Origin: Rhyzopertha dominica
Taxonomy: Eukaryota > Arthropoda > Insecta > Coleoptera > Bostrichidae
Assembly: GCA_025024175.1 (NCBI GenBank)
Contig: QCXZ01000138.1
Location: 45,603,092 to 45,667,091, forward strand
Reading direction: 5' to 3'
Length of the DNA: 64,000 nt
Shown: positions 34,738-48,000 of the stretch, one piece after another
Position numbering within the stretch: position 1 is the first letter of the stretch
Layout: the number at the start of each line of letters is the position of its first letter
The notes under the pieces: generated by a model
What the model was told of the DNA's origin: nothing
Seen by the model: the letters and a program-made list of their open reading frames with translations, nothing else
Databases searched by the model: none
Position numbers and translations under genes: made by a program

Positions 34738-37700
34738 ACGTCTTTTTATTTTCCTTGACTCCGCAAACGAAACCAGCACCTTTAGATCATTTACTTTCTA
34801 AATTTATAACAATAACCATCAAATCATTCTCATAAGATCAAGACCATTTCGAATTAGGAAGATGTATATGGTGTTATTACAAAAACATATTATGTGTTTC
34901 ATCGTCTCTAAATGACATACGTAAACTTCAAATGCCAACCTAGCAGCACTAATAGTTGCAAATGACTTCCCACACTAAAGGCTAAGCCACAGATCATTTC
35001 TCTCCTAAGGAGGTTCTTCCTTAAAATATTAAAGTGCCAATGTCAGCAAACAAAACACGACCACTAGTTTTTTTCTCACCGCTTTGCAGTACTTGATCGG
35101 TGTCAATATACTAGAGAATTGTTTTTGTTTTTATACCTTATAATATTTACGCCGTTGAATCCTTGCAAAAATTTTTTCAAAACTTTTCATAATATAATCT
35201 AATAGCTATGTCGTTTGGTCATAACCACGGTGCATAATATAACGTATATCTAAGGCTCACTACGGCTAGAGTTATCATTGAATATGGAGATGGAAAAATG
35301 GCTCTCAGACTGCTGGGATAACATATTATGCGGCTGGTTATTATTTTTCATTATTTTGTAACAGATTGTGCAAGGTTATGAAAAATCTACTTATGCTTTC
35401 TAGTAATTATTGATATCTAATAAACAAAAGTTAACGCTGTTTTAGATGTCTGTGTGATATGGAAGAAGCATTTTTTTAACAAGCAGAAATTTATATCATT
35501 TTGAATGTAGAAATGCGACTGGCAAGGTTACAGCTTAAATTCTTTCATTTTTTGAGCAGATATTTAGTATATTTTTTCTTTTTGTTTTTAATAGTAGTTA
35601 GATTACATAGATTACATATGCACATTCTTGGAGAGAGGTGCTCGTATTATTTAAAGAGGAAACAGTAGTATTTCTCTTTAGAGGTGTATCTACACTTTTT
35701 ACAACAATAACATAATACAATACAGCATTTTTGTTCATATTATTAAGATATTAATATTTACAGACACGTAAAAGCCTTATCATCAATGCAGGTTACGACT
35801 CAATGATTAAAATTTTTTTGCTGTCTTTTATTATTGGATCCTGGACGACCGTTGATGAACGAGAAGACTTTTGGAATATTATTGAATATTTTTATGTGAG
35901 AAGTCAACAAATACTCTCTCTTAGGAGAAAATAATTTAATTGCTGTAATTATGTAAAAATAAAACGCATTTGAAATAATAATAATAATAAAATCGAAAAT
36001 TTATCAAAAGTCAAATATCAATAGAACAAATTTTATTTATCAAATTGTCCTGTACATCTTTTTATGCTAAAAATAGGAATCTTGGATGTATTCAGTCTTA
36101 TCCACCCCTAAATTTTAAACATTAGCTCCATGCAAAATCTGCATCCTACTTATCAAGCACTGTTTTGACAGCCACACGTGACATTTATTTGTGAAGCTTT
36201 AAAGAATATTAAAAGTCGCAATAAAACCTGATAACGGGCAAATTATATTTCGGTTATGTATGTCGTTTGCAATAGCGTTAAATATGTTATATGAGCTCAG
36301 TTTTTTTAACAGGAGAACTGTTTTACAAAATATAAGTATCTAGAGTTGTCCAAACATAAGACAAACTTTTTGCCTAATTGCGCTTGTAAAATAATATTTC
36401 ATGTAATTTCAATGTAGACACGGGTATCTAACTGTGATGGCTAATATGTGGTAAAATCTCGGAGAAGACTTCAGGAATTACATATTTGTAAATGTCCAAA
36501 TTTAGCCAAACTTGGAATCTATGAAACACTGATAGATGCCAATGTCATTTAAACTTTCGTTTACATTGTAGTTACCATTAACTTTGCATGGTATTACACG
36601 TAAAACCATTTCTATGCAATACTGCCTGCACTAGACCTAAAGCGCATTGAAGTACTTTAATGAAAACAAAATAGATCAGCCAGCACAACATGGCAAAATT
36701 TGAAAATATTACACAAATAGGAAGCGGGGGATCTACAAATAATGATGAATTAAAAACTTACCAAACACGTTGTCCAACCCACTCTGAACCTACAGCAAAG
36801 GAAGAAGTCAGCATACCAATGAAAGAACTATACCTACACTAGACTAAACTACATCTCCATCACTTATTCCTGAAGCTAAGCTACAACAATGTGGTCTTCC
36901 AGAAGCCTTAATGCGTCCATACATATTTTACAAGATTAATGGCTAATTGCTACTGGCCACTTCTTGTGCTAAATCCATCGCATGTCCCGCGAAGTGTCAA
37001 GCGCGTCCGTAAGGACCTGCCCCACCCTTAAATCATCCTCATGCCATAAATTGCACCTCGACAAACCGCGGCCGTAGATTTATAACTGGAGGGCCGTGGG
37101 CGAACCGCACTGCCGGGAAGAATTCATCAATAACACGCGTATGAAAGGTGCTACTTAACTTCTAAATATTTAACCCGATAATCAGATGTTTCTGGTCCGT
37201 ATTTGCATAAGACCTAACACCTGTCCGTCGAGAACGACGATGATTCACGAGGGGCCCACTGACAAAAACAGGCGACACTGCGGGGTAATTACGGCATTTT
37301 TCGAGGGAGGCAATTGCCGTGCAATTTGCGGCGTTTTGATGGATGACTCGGGACTGTTGGTAAATTTTGAAAGATTCATGCTGTTGAAAGGGCCTGGCTC
37401 GCCATTAAGTCGCATTGGATCGATGGGGACATGGCATGAAAACATTTCTGCAATTCCTTTCTTTGCGATTCGCTACGGTGCTTTTCTTTCACGATCAATT
37501 ATTGAGTTTGACAACACAATAGAAGAAACGGAATGATTAAAAAATAATTTTTTTGGATTTTCAGTTAAGAAACTTGTAACACACTGCACTAAAGATGCTG
37601 AAAATAGCTTGCCTTCTGGTTATAGTCCTCCGATTTTTGTTGGAGCATCTTCGGACAAAAATGTATGCTAGTATTCCTTCAGCACCTCTCAATGGTGCAT

Positions 37701-39214
37701 CGGATCAGGTTATAAATAACAAGAAGTAGCTAATTCTGTTTTTAGCATTGTGCCATCCTATATAAATAATTGCATACATATTTACTCGAAAGGGATGAGC
37801 CTTTTTTTTTTCAATGGTCCCACATCCAGACAAGACACTCACTAAAGGGTATAGTGCTCGTCAAGAATATAGAAATATTGACTAAATTTATAAATCTAAC
37901 GACCAAAGAGCTGATTAAAATTGTCTAAATAGATGCTTCATTTGGAACCATTAACCAGTTTATGACAGTGGTCGCAATAAGCTCTCAGAAATGTGTATTT
38001 GTTTGCTAGATTTATCACCTTAGTCAATATTTCTGTTTTCCGGACGGGCACTATAACTAGGGTGCTGTGTAGTGCTTTCTCTATACCCACATCTGGATAT
38101 TTAAACTCAATGGCTCCGAATGCTTGCTCATAAGGTACTATACTTAAAGCTTCTCCAAAGGAGATTCTTTTGTTCGTTTACCTGCGTCATTTAGCGATTA
38201 TTCCATATGAGTTTTCTTCTTGATTTTTAGATTTGTTACAAATTTGGTCATCATCTTGTCCGTTTTAATATGAACTGAAATATGTGCTCTTGAGCCGTAT
38301 TTCTTTACTTGAGGAAGTCTTTTTTAAGAACACCAGTGCAATGTTAATAAAACAACTAACGCGAAATGTTATATATATTTTAAAATTAACAAAAAAGTCA
38401 ACAGACATGTAAGCTCGATATACTATATGTTCAATTTATCAAAATACCTACATCTTTTATACATTTTTCTAACGATGCACAATTTAATAATTTTGCGTCA
38501 TGTAACATTTGACGGAAGTTTTAATAGTTATGCGGAAATGATACAGAATTCATGAAAAAGTTGGTCTGACTATAGGTCATAGTACTTTAACACCTTGCAA
38601 ATTGCAAAACGTGGTATGTCATTAAAAACAAATGTTATTTATTCATTTATTTCAATTAAATGTATGAAGTTGCCGACATAGAACACCTGTTAATTAAAAA
38701 AAAGAATACAATTTGTGTGCCTGTGTATGCAGAAACAATAAAGTGGTATTAATAAATGTATTATTTACTATAATTTATCGGTGGCGTGTTAATATTTGTT
38801 TGAATGTAAGAAATGATGTGCAATACCGCAATAACATATCTCACTAGTTTTTGTGTTATTAATAACGCGATTAAGGCTTTTGCTAAAAAATTGAAAAAAT
38901 TGCCCGAAGAATTGGAAAATTTAGAATAAACCGAAATGCTTTTTTCCTTGGGATTTGCGCAGTTGTTTTTGGTTTTGTTCGTTATGTTTTAAAGAAAGCT
39001 TCAAAGTAAAGTAGGAAAAGTGAAAAATCATAGACAACTGAATGTTCTCGGTAAAATGAAAAAATTTCAAAAACGATCCCAGCCTACACTAAAATAACTT
39101 TATATTTTGTACAAATGTTATTATTTCACTTCACGCCTACCTTCTTGTATAAACTTGTTTTACGGTATGATTTCAAGCGTAATCTGACTAGTCTGTTATA
39201 ATTAATTATTCATC
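34738..39214. other. Non-coding DNA
   Basis: No supported gene in about 4.5 kb. The stretch at about 36930-37540 is GC-richer, and a 116-codon frame (37186-37536) there has no recognisable domain. The rest is AT-rich, with short (ATA)n near 35978. Confidence 0.4.
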
Positions 39215-39219
39215 ATATT
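39215..39219 (+). repeat. Candidate target-site duplication, left side of the LTR element
   Basis: ATATT here and ATATT at 60274-60278 flank the two outer LTR ends. The exact length (4 or 5 bp) is ambiguous because the LTR may begin with T. In AT-rich DNA a chance match is possible. Confidence 0.5.
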
Positions 39220-40159
39220 ATAACCTACCTGGTTACACAGAGCGTACGGCGGCTCGTGTGGTTGTCTGGAGAGCGGGGTGGGCTCGTTATTAAAATAGAA
39301 AATAAATTGGGCGCCAATTGATTGTTAAAAAAAAATGGTAGCATGCACACATTGACCAACCAATAAATCAAAAAAAAAGCTGTGTGCTAAAGTTATATAT
39401 ATTGAAATCAAGTTTGACAGATTTGAGCAATGATGTTGTACAAAACGGAGCTAGAGCCCATACGTATGGTTTCCTCACACTCAAGATTTTAACTTAGATG
39501 TTTAATGCGAAAATGACTTTAAATTGATATTTTGGATAATAAATAAAGAATATACGATAATAGCTTTCACTTAGCTGGAACCTAAGCCGGTGCGGATTCC
39601 TTCACGTGATCGCTTTGTGGCCTGTAGTGCACCTGACTTGGCAACTTCCAGAAAAAAGGACCTCTAAAGTGGTTTTCTGATTTTGAGCTCTATCCTGACT
39701 TTGAAGCTTCTCCTGGACTTTGACTTGGAGTTTTAGCCTTCTCCTAATTTTGAGGCTTCTCCTGACTCTGAGGCCTGTGTTAAGTACGTACAGCGAAACG
39801 TTAGGAATGCAAAATTTTAAGTGAGAGTAAAAAAAAAGATATATACCTGTGTTGGTGTGCGGCCTCGTTAGTGCTCTGGCTGTGGCTTGTATACTTGCAA
39901 TGTACGTCGCGTCAAAGATTCAGAGATTGCAAATTGCCGGTATATTTTGACGTTTTCGACTTAATTTATAACAATTTAGCAAGCTGCTCAGAGATAAACG
40001 TGTGAAACGCACGTAGCCACTTTTATCAATGTCCCACTAGTCCCGAATAAAAATTGTTACAAGAAAAGTTATAAGAAATATATTGAGAGTTCTGTGAACA
40101 GATGGCGCGTGCTGGTACTTTAATGAATATTACTAGCGCCGGTAAAAGTGCACGCTACA
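39219..40159 (-). repeat. 3' LTR of the Ty3/gypsy element
   Basis: About 941 bp, repeated at 59334-60273. In element orientation it starts TGTAGCGTGCAC and ends GGTTATA. It contains a run of short diverged repeats built on TTCTCCTgactttGAggc (about 39690-39790). The start is fixed by the adjacent polypurine tract. Confidence 0.85.
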
Positions 40160-40174
40160 CCATCCCCCTCCAAC
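40160..40174 (-). other. Polypurine tract
   Basis: On the minus strand GTTGGAGGGGGATGG directly precedes the TGTAG start of the 3' LTR. This is the expected plus-strand priming site. Confidence 0.7.
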
Positions 40175-41527
40175 AAAAAAAAAGGGACTACTAGGAAGGA
40201 CCTTTTTTAATACCTGAACGAGAACTAATTAATTTAAAGGCCAGAAGAACAAGATAGTAATACCCAACCCCTGCGGTACAATCAAACTTATGAAATCCCA
40301 GGTAAATTTTGATTCTGGACTTAGCCAGGGAACCCGCATGCCCCCAGAGGGTTACGATCCCCCCAAACGGAAAACCAACATAAACAAAAATCCCCACCCC
40401 GTTAACAACCGAAACCCACCCGAAAAAGACCAGAAGAAACGCGGACCCAAACAAAAAAAGTGACAAGGGAGCTTTGGAGAGACGCACAGAGGCCAATCAG
40501 TCTCGACAGCAGCGCGAACCGGGCTCAGACAGACCGCAAGGGAGGGAGCTGACCCAGCCGTAGTGATAGGACGACACCCCCGAGGGGATGCCGCCAGTCG
40601 AGCTACAACCTCCCCCCACGGCCCATCCTCCTGAACGCGCCCGTTATAAACCGCTGTCGAAACTCCAGGCCACTCCCAAGCCTCCCCAACCCTTTTAAAC
40701 AAAAACGCAAAAGGGTCCGAGTTTCCCGGTGAAGAAAAGAAGAAAAATAAGAAAAGAAAGGAAAAGAATTAGTGGAACAATACGAGATACATACACGCAA
40801 GGAAGTATGATGAAGACTCCCAAATAACCAAACAACTTCCACTTGAAGTAGATTCACCCACTTCAAGTGGGCCAAAATAGATTTAAAATATCTACCCAAA
40901 TATGTCGGGTAAACTGAGTATTATCCAAACTGTTTTAACAAAAAAATAAATTCAATATGGGCAGTAGACCAATGTACTGGCCATGAAACGGCTTCCCTGG
41001 GACAAAAAGTACCCAGAGGAAGGACAAGGGCCCCAACCACGCCCCAGATCAGTAATGCCCTGCCCGAAACGACATTTCCTCCTAATAATAGCAAATTTAA
41101 AAAAAATATTATGAAACTTCAACACAAAAAAAAAAGATTTTAGCAGTCAAGCTGGGTAACTACGCGTACCAAACGCCCATACTAGGGTACTAAATCGGGA
41201 AAAAGTCATTATAGGGTTTAATGTCGAAGCCGGGAAAAGACAATCTAGACCGCATATTTGAAAGATACTTAACCTACTCTATTTGCTAGACTTATAACCT
41301 ATCACTATCAAACTAAGAAAAATAATATCAGAGAGTGAGAACAATATTGCTCGGTGATATCCCTAACCGAATCAGCAATTCATTCTCAATTATCATGAAA
41401 ATATCTGAGTGTTCAACTGAGATAGGATAAACCAAATGAAAACACCAGACAAACGGTTAGAGCTGTGTGGGTGTATACCACACTACTAACTTTCCATGAA
41501 CAGGAAAGTGGTGCCGAAGATAGGTAA
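40175..41527 (-). other. 3' non-coding region of the LTR element
   Basis: Between integrase and the polypurine tract. Overlapping minus-strand frames (40191-40899) sit in GC-rich sequence but show no env-like signal peptide, cysteine pattern or other domain. A perfect 11-bp stem (CCACTTGAAGT 40839-40849, ACTTCAAGTGG 40860-40870) is present. Confidence 0.5.
40839..40870. repeat. 11-bp perfect hairpin in the LTR element
   Basis: CCACTTGAAGT and ACTTCAAGTGG with a 10-base loop (40850-40859). It could be an RNA structure of the genomic transcript; the role is unknown. Confidence 0.55.
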
Positions 41528-42709
41528 CTATCCCACAGAAACATCTGAATTGGATCCAAAATACGGTTTCAGATCCTTAACATGCCAATCACCAGCGGGT
41601 GATCCGTTCATGAACTCCAAAGTATATACTAATTTAGATAATTTCTTTTTAACCCTACATAGCACGTATTTCGGTGCTAACTTTGCGGAAAAATTTGTTG
41701 GCAGCGTCTGACAAAATTTATTTCTCCGCCAAACCTTTTCTCCAACATCAAATGACAATTCACGTCTCCTTAGATTATACTCTTTGACGTTTTTCTTATA
41801 AGCCTTACTAAGCCGCTCTTGCACGACCTTATAAATGTCCGATATTTTACTAACATCTTCAACGTACTGTCCGCGGTCATCCGGTAACAAATGAATATCT
41901 GAAGTATTACTTATTTTTCCGTAGTAATCACCGAAGTTGGAACGTATCTTGCAAAATTTAAAAATGATGGAGTAAATCCAGTGACTTCATGGGTAGCCGT
42001 ATTTATTGCATGCTGAATTCAAACAAGTGTTTATCCCAATCTTTATGTTCCGAAATGTAGCTCCTAATAGCGTCCCAGCTGTTTTATTAACGCGCTCCTA
42101 CATAATTTGCTTGCGGATGATATCGAGCATTATACCAGATTTTTTTGGATTTTTATATTTTTGCGCCAGGGATTTAAAATTTCTGCCTGAAAATTGAGTA
42201 CCATTGTCAACTATAACAAATTGTGGAACGCCATAAACAAGAAAAACATTGTTTTCGATAAAACTACAAACGTTGGAGGCGGTAGCTGCTCGCATAGGAT
42301 TGCAGCAAAGTGAATTTTTGAAAACCAGTCCGCCACAACTAATAAATAACAATGTCCCCTTGAAGATCTCGGCAATGGCCCCATAATATCCGCAGCTAAT
42401 ATTTGGAAAGGGTATTTTCACGTTTTTCTCCCGATCCCATTAATCCAAGCTTGCCTAAGGCTGGAATTTTTTGAGAAGCGCAAACATTACATCTCCGAAC
42501 ATAAGTCATGACATCTTTACGTATTTAGGCCAATAATATTGTTCCATAATTTTGTGAAGTGTTTTATAAAAACCAAAATGACCTGAAGTTGGAGGATCAT
42601 GACACTCCTTAATGATTTTAGACCTTTGCATTTTAGGGACAAACAGCTTCCATTCATTGACGTTACTTTTCATACTAAAATTATTAGGCACAAATTTATA
42701 AATTGCCAT
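41528..42709 (-). pseudogene. Integrase of the Ty3/gypsy element (broken)
   Basis: The zinc-binding domain has ECHDPPTSGHFGFYKTL (His pair, about 42610-42560) and a C-x2-C (CNVCASQK-like) further on in another frame. In the catalytic core, FVIVDNGTQFSGRNF (about 42225-42180) carries the second catalytic Asp. In the C-terminal domain (41890-41528), FSAKLAPKYVLC and GDWHVKDLKPYF form the GPY/F-type module. The parts are in different frames with stops between them. No chromodomain was seen after it. Confidence 0.8.
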
Positions 42710-43439
42710 TGTCCACTACTTGAAAATTTGGGAAGTCATTAGGACATTTCTTTATTCTTTCCCTTAAATTAACATAAAAAGAATCCGCGTTGTTCTCGTC
42801 GGAATCAACTTGACAAATTTGTGATACCGGTGCCCGCGATAGTGCATCTGGAACAACATTAAATTTTCCCTTACGGTGTTCTATATCATAACTGAACTGC
42901 TGCAACTTAACGGCCCAACGAGCTAAACGTCCTGTTGGTTCTTTTAATCTATTTAGCCACAAAAGTGTGATAGTGGTCTGTTATTAATTTTGAAATGAGT
43001 TCCCTCTACAAACGGCCCGGAACTTTTCGATAGAAAACAGCACAGCTAGACATTCTTTTTTCAGTTACCGTATAATTCCTTTCAGCACGCGATAAGCTTC
43101 TACTTGCAAATGCTATAACTACTTCATCACCGTCTATATTTGTGTTAGTACTCCCCCAAGGACCACAGTCAGATGCATCACACTGGATAACAAATGGAAC
43201 CGAAAAATCTGGACTACGCAATATTGGGGGCAGATACTAAAGCTTCTTTAATTTGTTTAATGAACGCTCGGCTTCTGGAGTCCAAACTTACTTGCCTGAT
43301 TTTTCTTTTTACCTTTTAGAATATCATTGAGAGGCGCTACTAAACTAGAAAAATGAAGATATGAACCTGCGTACCACGAACAAAGACCCAAGAAGCGCTT
43401 AATTTCTGTTGTTGTAGTTGGTCTAGGGTAGTTCACCAT
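42710..43439 (-). pseudogene. RNase H region of the Ty3/gypsy polyprotein (broken)
   Basis: FVIQCDASDCGPWG (about 43195-43155) contains the first catalytic Asp of RNase H, followed by ASRSLSRAERNYTVTEK (the S-L--AE-NY--TEKE block, about 43110-43060). After a frameshift RLKEPTGRLARWAVKLQQF, IEHRKGKFNVVPDALSRAP (about 42950-42830) give the linker to integrase. At the upstream end, PTTTTEIKRFLGLCSWY (about 43430-43380) is the connection domain after the reverse transcriptase. Confidence 0.8.
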
Positions 43440-44159
43440 TGCGCGTTACCTTTTTCGGGATCGCGTGCGTTAGTCCGCTCCCATCTACAATGAACCCTAG
43501 ATATTTAAGTGAATTCTTAAAGAAATTGCATTTTTCCAGGTTAACCACGAGACCAGCATTTTTTTCAGATTTTGTTTAACTTCTTTTTAATAATTTTTAT
43601 GTGATGTTCAATAGTGGGAAGAAAATTATTATTAATATCGTCCAGATATACAAAAATATTCGGTTCATTACTTAGGTCCCAAACACCGCGGTCCATCCAG
43701 GCGCTGCCTGCCGTCTGCGCCAGAATTTGCATAAAGGCCAAACCGGACGACTTTAAAATGAAATAAACCTCTGCCTGGCACAGAAAATGCAGTTTTCTCC
43801 TCTGCTACTGACGGCTCTAACGGTATTTGCCAAAAACGCTTTTTCTTAAATCAATGCGACGAGATGTATTTAGCGTTTCTCAACATACTAAGTTATTCTT
43901 CCACACGTGGTAAAGGGTACGCGTCATTTTTAGTGATGGAATTTAGACCGACGTCCATCAAAACAAAATCGATATTCCCCCAGACTTTTTTCTTAACCAT
44001 TAAAACAGGTGAACTCCATGGACTACTTGACTGTTCAACAACTCCTAACCGTAGCATTTCATCCAATTCTGAATTCAATAATTTTAATAAGTTATGGTGA
44101 AAATGGTACTGCCTAACCTTAAATGGTTTTTCGTCACCGGTATCTATATGTAAAGTCAT
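43440..44159 (-). pseudogene. Reverse transcriptase of the Ty3/gypsy element (broken)
   Basis: HIDTGDEKPFKVRQYHF, LGVVEQSSSPWSSPVLMVKK and LNSITKNDAYPLPRVEE (44150-43893) are the standard N-terminal blocks. The FGL-NA block lies in a shifted frame near 43730-43700. IFVYLDDI (about 43665-43640) is the catalytic YLDD motif. Several frameshifts divide the domain although the motifs themselves are well preserved. Confidence 0.85.
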
Positions 44160-44329
44160 TTTGTCGGTAAGTCCTAATCTATTCTTTACCAGAAATTTCT
44201 TGAAATGAACTTATCAGTTTTTCAGCCTGCTCTTTTTCATTAACGCTTAAATTTTCCAAAGTTTAACAAATTAAAATTATTTAATGAATAATTCCTGATT
44301 GCTACATGAAACACTGATATTATTGTTAT

Positions 44330-44842
44330 CGCACTGAACTTCCCAAGTGTTATTTTTAAAATTTAAATTCAACATGAATTCATCACAAAAGTCACTGCCT
44401 AAAATAATAGAGTGCTTCAGAGAAGGAACTACCAAAAATTTCATTATTTTGCAAACATTTCCTAGACAGAGCGGTATATAAACTAAACCTTTCCACCTTC
44501 TGGCTATTACCCATCAGCTGTATGTTACGAAAGTTTGCTTCTTATCGACATTAAGATTAAAATTTTTTCAAAAGATTGGAGTGCATATTCACCAATGACC
44601 GAAGAATTTGCCCCAGAATCTAATAATGCGGTAATTTCAAAGTCAAAAATTTTTTAAGCGAATATAAGGCCTATTATCTAAAGTCCTTCTTAACAAAAAC
44701 TGGAGAAACTTGATGACAATTTGTATTTTTTGAACTGCATCTGAAAAATTCTTTAATAAAATGCAACCAATTTTGCCAGTCTTTCTTATCAGCCTCAGTT
44801 GGATGATACACAAATTTATGTTTGGAGGTCTTAAGTTGTTTA
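44330..44842 (-). pseudogene. Aspartic protease region of the Ty3/gypsy element (broken, cut by gap)
   Basis: EITALLDSGANSSVIGEYAL (about 44640-44580) contains the catalytic D-S/T-G-A motif. Further on, VPSLKHSIILGSDFCDEF (about 44430-44375) is the ILG-DF flap/C-terminal block of gypsy-type proteases. A frameshift separates them. The N-terminal side runs into the N gap at 44843. Confidence 0.75.
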
Positions 44843-44942
44843 NNNNNNNNNNNNNNNNNNNNNNNNNNNNNNNNNNNNNNNNNNNNNNNNNNNNNNNNNN
44901 NNNNNNNNNNNNNNNNNNNNNNNNNNNNNNNNNNNNNNNNNN
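44843..44942. other. Assembly gap, exactly 100 N
   Basis: A run of 100 N, a conventional placeholder for a gap of unknown size. Element pol/protease lies on the left; an AT microsatellite and unrelated DNA lie on the right. Confidence 0.95.
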
Positions 44943-44982
44943 TTCTTCAAGTGTTTGCTCCAGTTTACGAAGGCGTAGAGGT

Positions 44983-44987
44983 GCCAA

Positions 44988-45041
<54 letters not shown>

Positions 45042-45043
45042 TA
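44983..45043. repeat. AT/TA microsatellite
   Basis: Alternating TA for about 60 bp with short phase breaks, starting 40 bp after the assembly gap. It probably contributed to the assembly break. An 8-bp hairpin (AATTCCGA 45053-45060, TCGGAATT 45067-45074) follows. Confidence 0.85.
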
Positions 45044-48000
45044 TAATATTTTAATTCCGACTAATCTCGGAATTCTAAGAGTAATAATACCGCATACCAA
45101 GTATCGCGGTCTATGTAGGTATAAAAGTGGTGTTCGCTATTTTCGATAGTCCACAGTTTTTGTAAGGATTTTTTACGCCTACTATAACTTTCTTAATCTT
45201 GCTTGTGTGGCAATTTTTGTTCGAAGCCATTGATCTTTGACTCATAAAGGTGGCTCTAAAGATGACTGTGAAGATTTGATATAGTTTTGTAAAACCAAAA
45301 CATTTCTTGCTCGATTAATACCTGAACCTGAATTAGAAACCTTTCACAAATAAGGGAAATAGTAACAGTCATTGAACTCCAAAGAATGAACGAAGACTCC
45401 AAGAAAATTTGTCACAACGTCGTCTTATAGTTTTTTGAACTCAATGGTAACGCTGTACTTGTTAGGATCCTTCAGATTTATTGCAGGACAAATTGATTTT
45501 TAAATATGGATGTGCAACAAAAATATTGTACGTATCTTTTTATGCTTTTTATTAAAACATAATAGGCTGTGAAAACTTGTCATTACAGTTTGAACGTTGA
45601 GACATTTCTCCTGTCAGTTTGAGCTATTTCAAAACTCACATGATTTCCTGAAGTCGAATGAACCAGTTGAAGGAAAGTGATTGACGTCGAGTAATTGGCG
45701 AATTTTACATGGAACATATTTTACAAGAAAAATGTTTCACTGTAAAACACTCTTGTGAAATAATAATAAAAAATCGCCTGATATAGCGCCGGCAAGTGGA
45801 AGAAAACCTCAAAAAAAATCGTTGAAAACAACAAAGAAGTGGAAGTCAGAAGCCGTTAGTATAAATATCACATTCATATGTGAGAAATATTCTTCAAGAA
45901 AAAAAAATGACTCTTAGAAAACGAAAATCTGCATCCAAGTATAACCAAAAGTAATTAGAAGAGCAAAAGGTAAACTGCGAAAATTGCATTAAACTCATTT
46001 GGAACCTTCCAATAAAGTGCCCAATGAAGAGAAATTCAAACGCATTCAATTCAAAAGGAAGGTCCACTGCATATATAGTATCTTAAGACTAAGTATCAAT
46101 CGAAATGTGTATGCTAATAAATGCTTTAGAAAAAGACTAGTTTTCATCAAAGATTTCATAAACGACGGCAATATATTTTTTGTCAAACATGGCAATAAAT
46201 AGCTCACTATGGCGCTCAAGCAACTGAGACTTTTCATCAAGAGCATACAAAATATATTCCCGTGTAGATAATCTTCCTCATGTACCTAAATTGAGACCGA
46301 TTGGGAGATTTTGGGTCCTACTAGAAACAGAAGGTATAATACGCCGCAAGATGGAAAGCAAAAACAAATGAAGAACTACGGCGAAGAGTCTCTTAGCAAA
46401 CTTCGCCATTATAAAAAAATAATATTTTGAAACATTTGGCTAGAGTATATACAAAATTAGCGGATTATGTTTTAAAATAATTAATCATTTTGTAAATGCT
46501 GTTTTTAATCAGTTTCTTAACCAGCAGTTTAAGGATAAACTTATTGCATTTGTACGGTTTATACACACCCTTATTTTCCTTGCTGCACTAATGAATTGTT
46601 GAAACGTATCAATTCATTAACAAACAGTAGTAATTTTTTTACATAACATATTTATATCACTAAGTGTTAAATAGTGTTTCTCCATGCCAATGCCGCGGGT
46701 ATTCAGAATTTAATTACGACGAAACGTAGTACTAATGTTCGTACACGTAGTGATATGAAGATTGCTGGGCAGGTGATTTCTTCACTTAAAGTCGCCGACC
46801 GACAGTGTAGCAGGTGCTGGCACGCGTCTTCCCTACACCTGAGCCTAATTAGTGCATTCTGTGAACTCTTTGATCACCTGTCCTTAGCTACCACTGTCGT
46901 AATGTGTTGGGCAAATGCACGACATCAAATTTGACCTCTAATTATTAGTTATAAGGTAGGAAGCGTATTTCGAAATTAAATTATAATATGTTTTTATATT
47001 TTTAATTTCTACTCGTAATGTAGTTAAGCTAGAGCAAACGATCCCTGGTGGCTCTAACTTTGATACGTGTTTTATTACCTTTAGCATATTACAGAAAACA
47101 TATGGCGTAATACAGTTGTACAAAGATTAAGTTTAGTATTTTATATAGGCACCAAAAACCAGCAATCAGAAGAACACTTTCAACGGGTTGATTACTAGGG
47201 CCATGTCAAAATTCCTGAACACAAAACCACAGCTCGCAAATGAAACGTATATTAAAAAAATCAATAAAGTCGTTCAATATAATCCCTTCGGCAGTAAAAA
47301 TAATGTCGTTAAATATGTAATTGTTGCCAAGATGCTTCGGCAGTTGAAACTAATATGCTGTTGCAGGGTTTTATCCTTCAAAGTCAATATCGACAACTTC
47401 ACGGAACTTCACGAAATTCTCCTTCCACTGGAGGGACAAAATTATTTGATATAACGTGTGGGAGTGTGTATTTTAAACATATTCTGTAGTATTTTGTGGG
47501 CAGAAAGCAGAAAGCTCACATTTCGGAGCTGTGCTGTGGAGTGACACGGTTTCGTATAACTTTTATGTTATGTAGCGTATTTGTGAGGTTGTGGGTACAG
47601 TAAGCCTGTAAAATATTTGTACTATGATGGACTGAAAGACGTTTTTAGCCTGCTACAATGGCAAAATTCGCAAAGTAAATGGTAGTAACGTTAGCTGCAC
47701 TACTCAAAGTTCCGCAGTGCATTGTATAGACTGTAGAGCTTACCACAAGCCTACTGTACCAATTCTTATTGTTATTTCTTACCTTTTAATGAAAAATAGA
47801 AATGCAAATTGTTACAAAATCTTTATAAAGGCCATCATATTCGTGACTGAAAACCTTCAGTACTATCGTGCTCATTTATGATGAGTGATCGCCGTGCTTA
47901 TTGTAGCTTGGCAGCAGTTAACAAATAGGACAAAAATTCTGAAATCAATGCCGCCTGCGTTGCATGAATTATTTGTAGCAACCCTGTATATACACTGAGT

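Noticed and set aside
37186..37536. 116-codon plus-strand open frame
   Set aside because: Lies in a GC-richer island with the opposite strand also open; no recognisable domain.
40191..40899. Overlapping minus-strand frames after integrase, as a possible env gene
   Set aside because: Short and mutually overlapping in different frames, with no signal peptide, transmembrane pattern or glycoprotein motifs.
45121..45128. TATAAAAG as a promoter
   Set aside because: No initiator, transcript or gene downstream; chance is high in AT-rich DNA next to a TA microsatellite.
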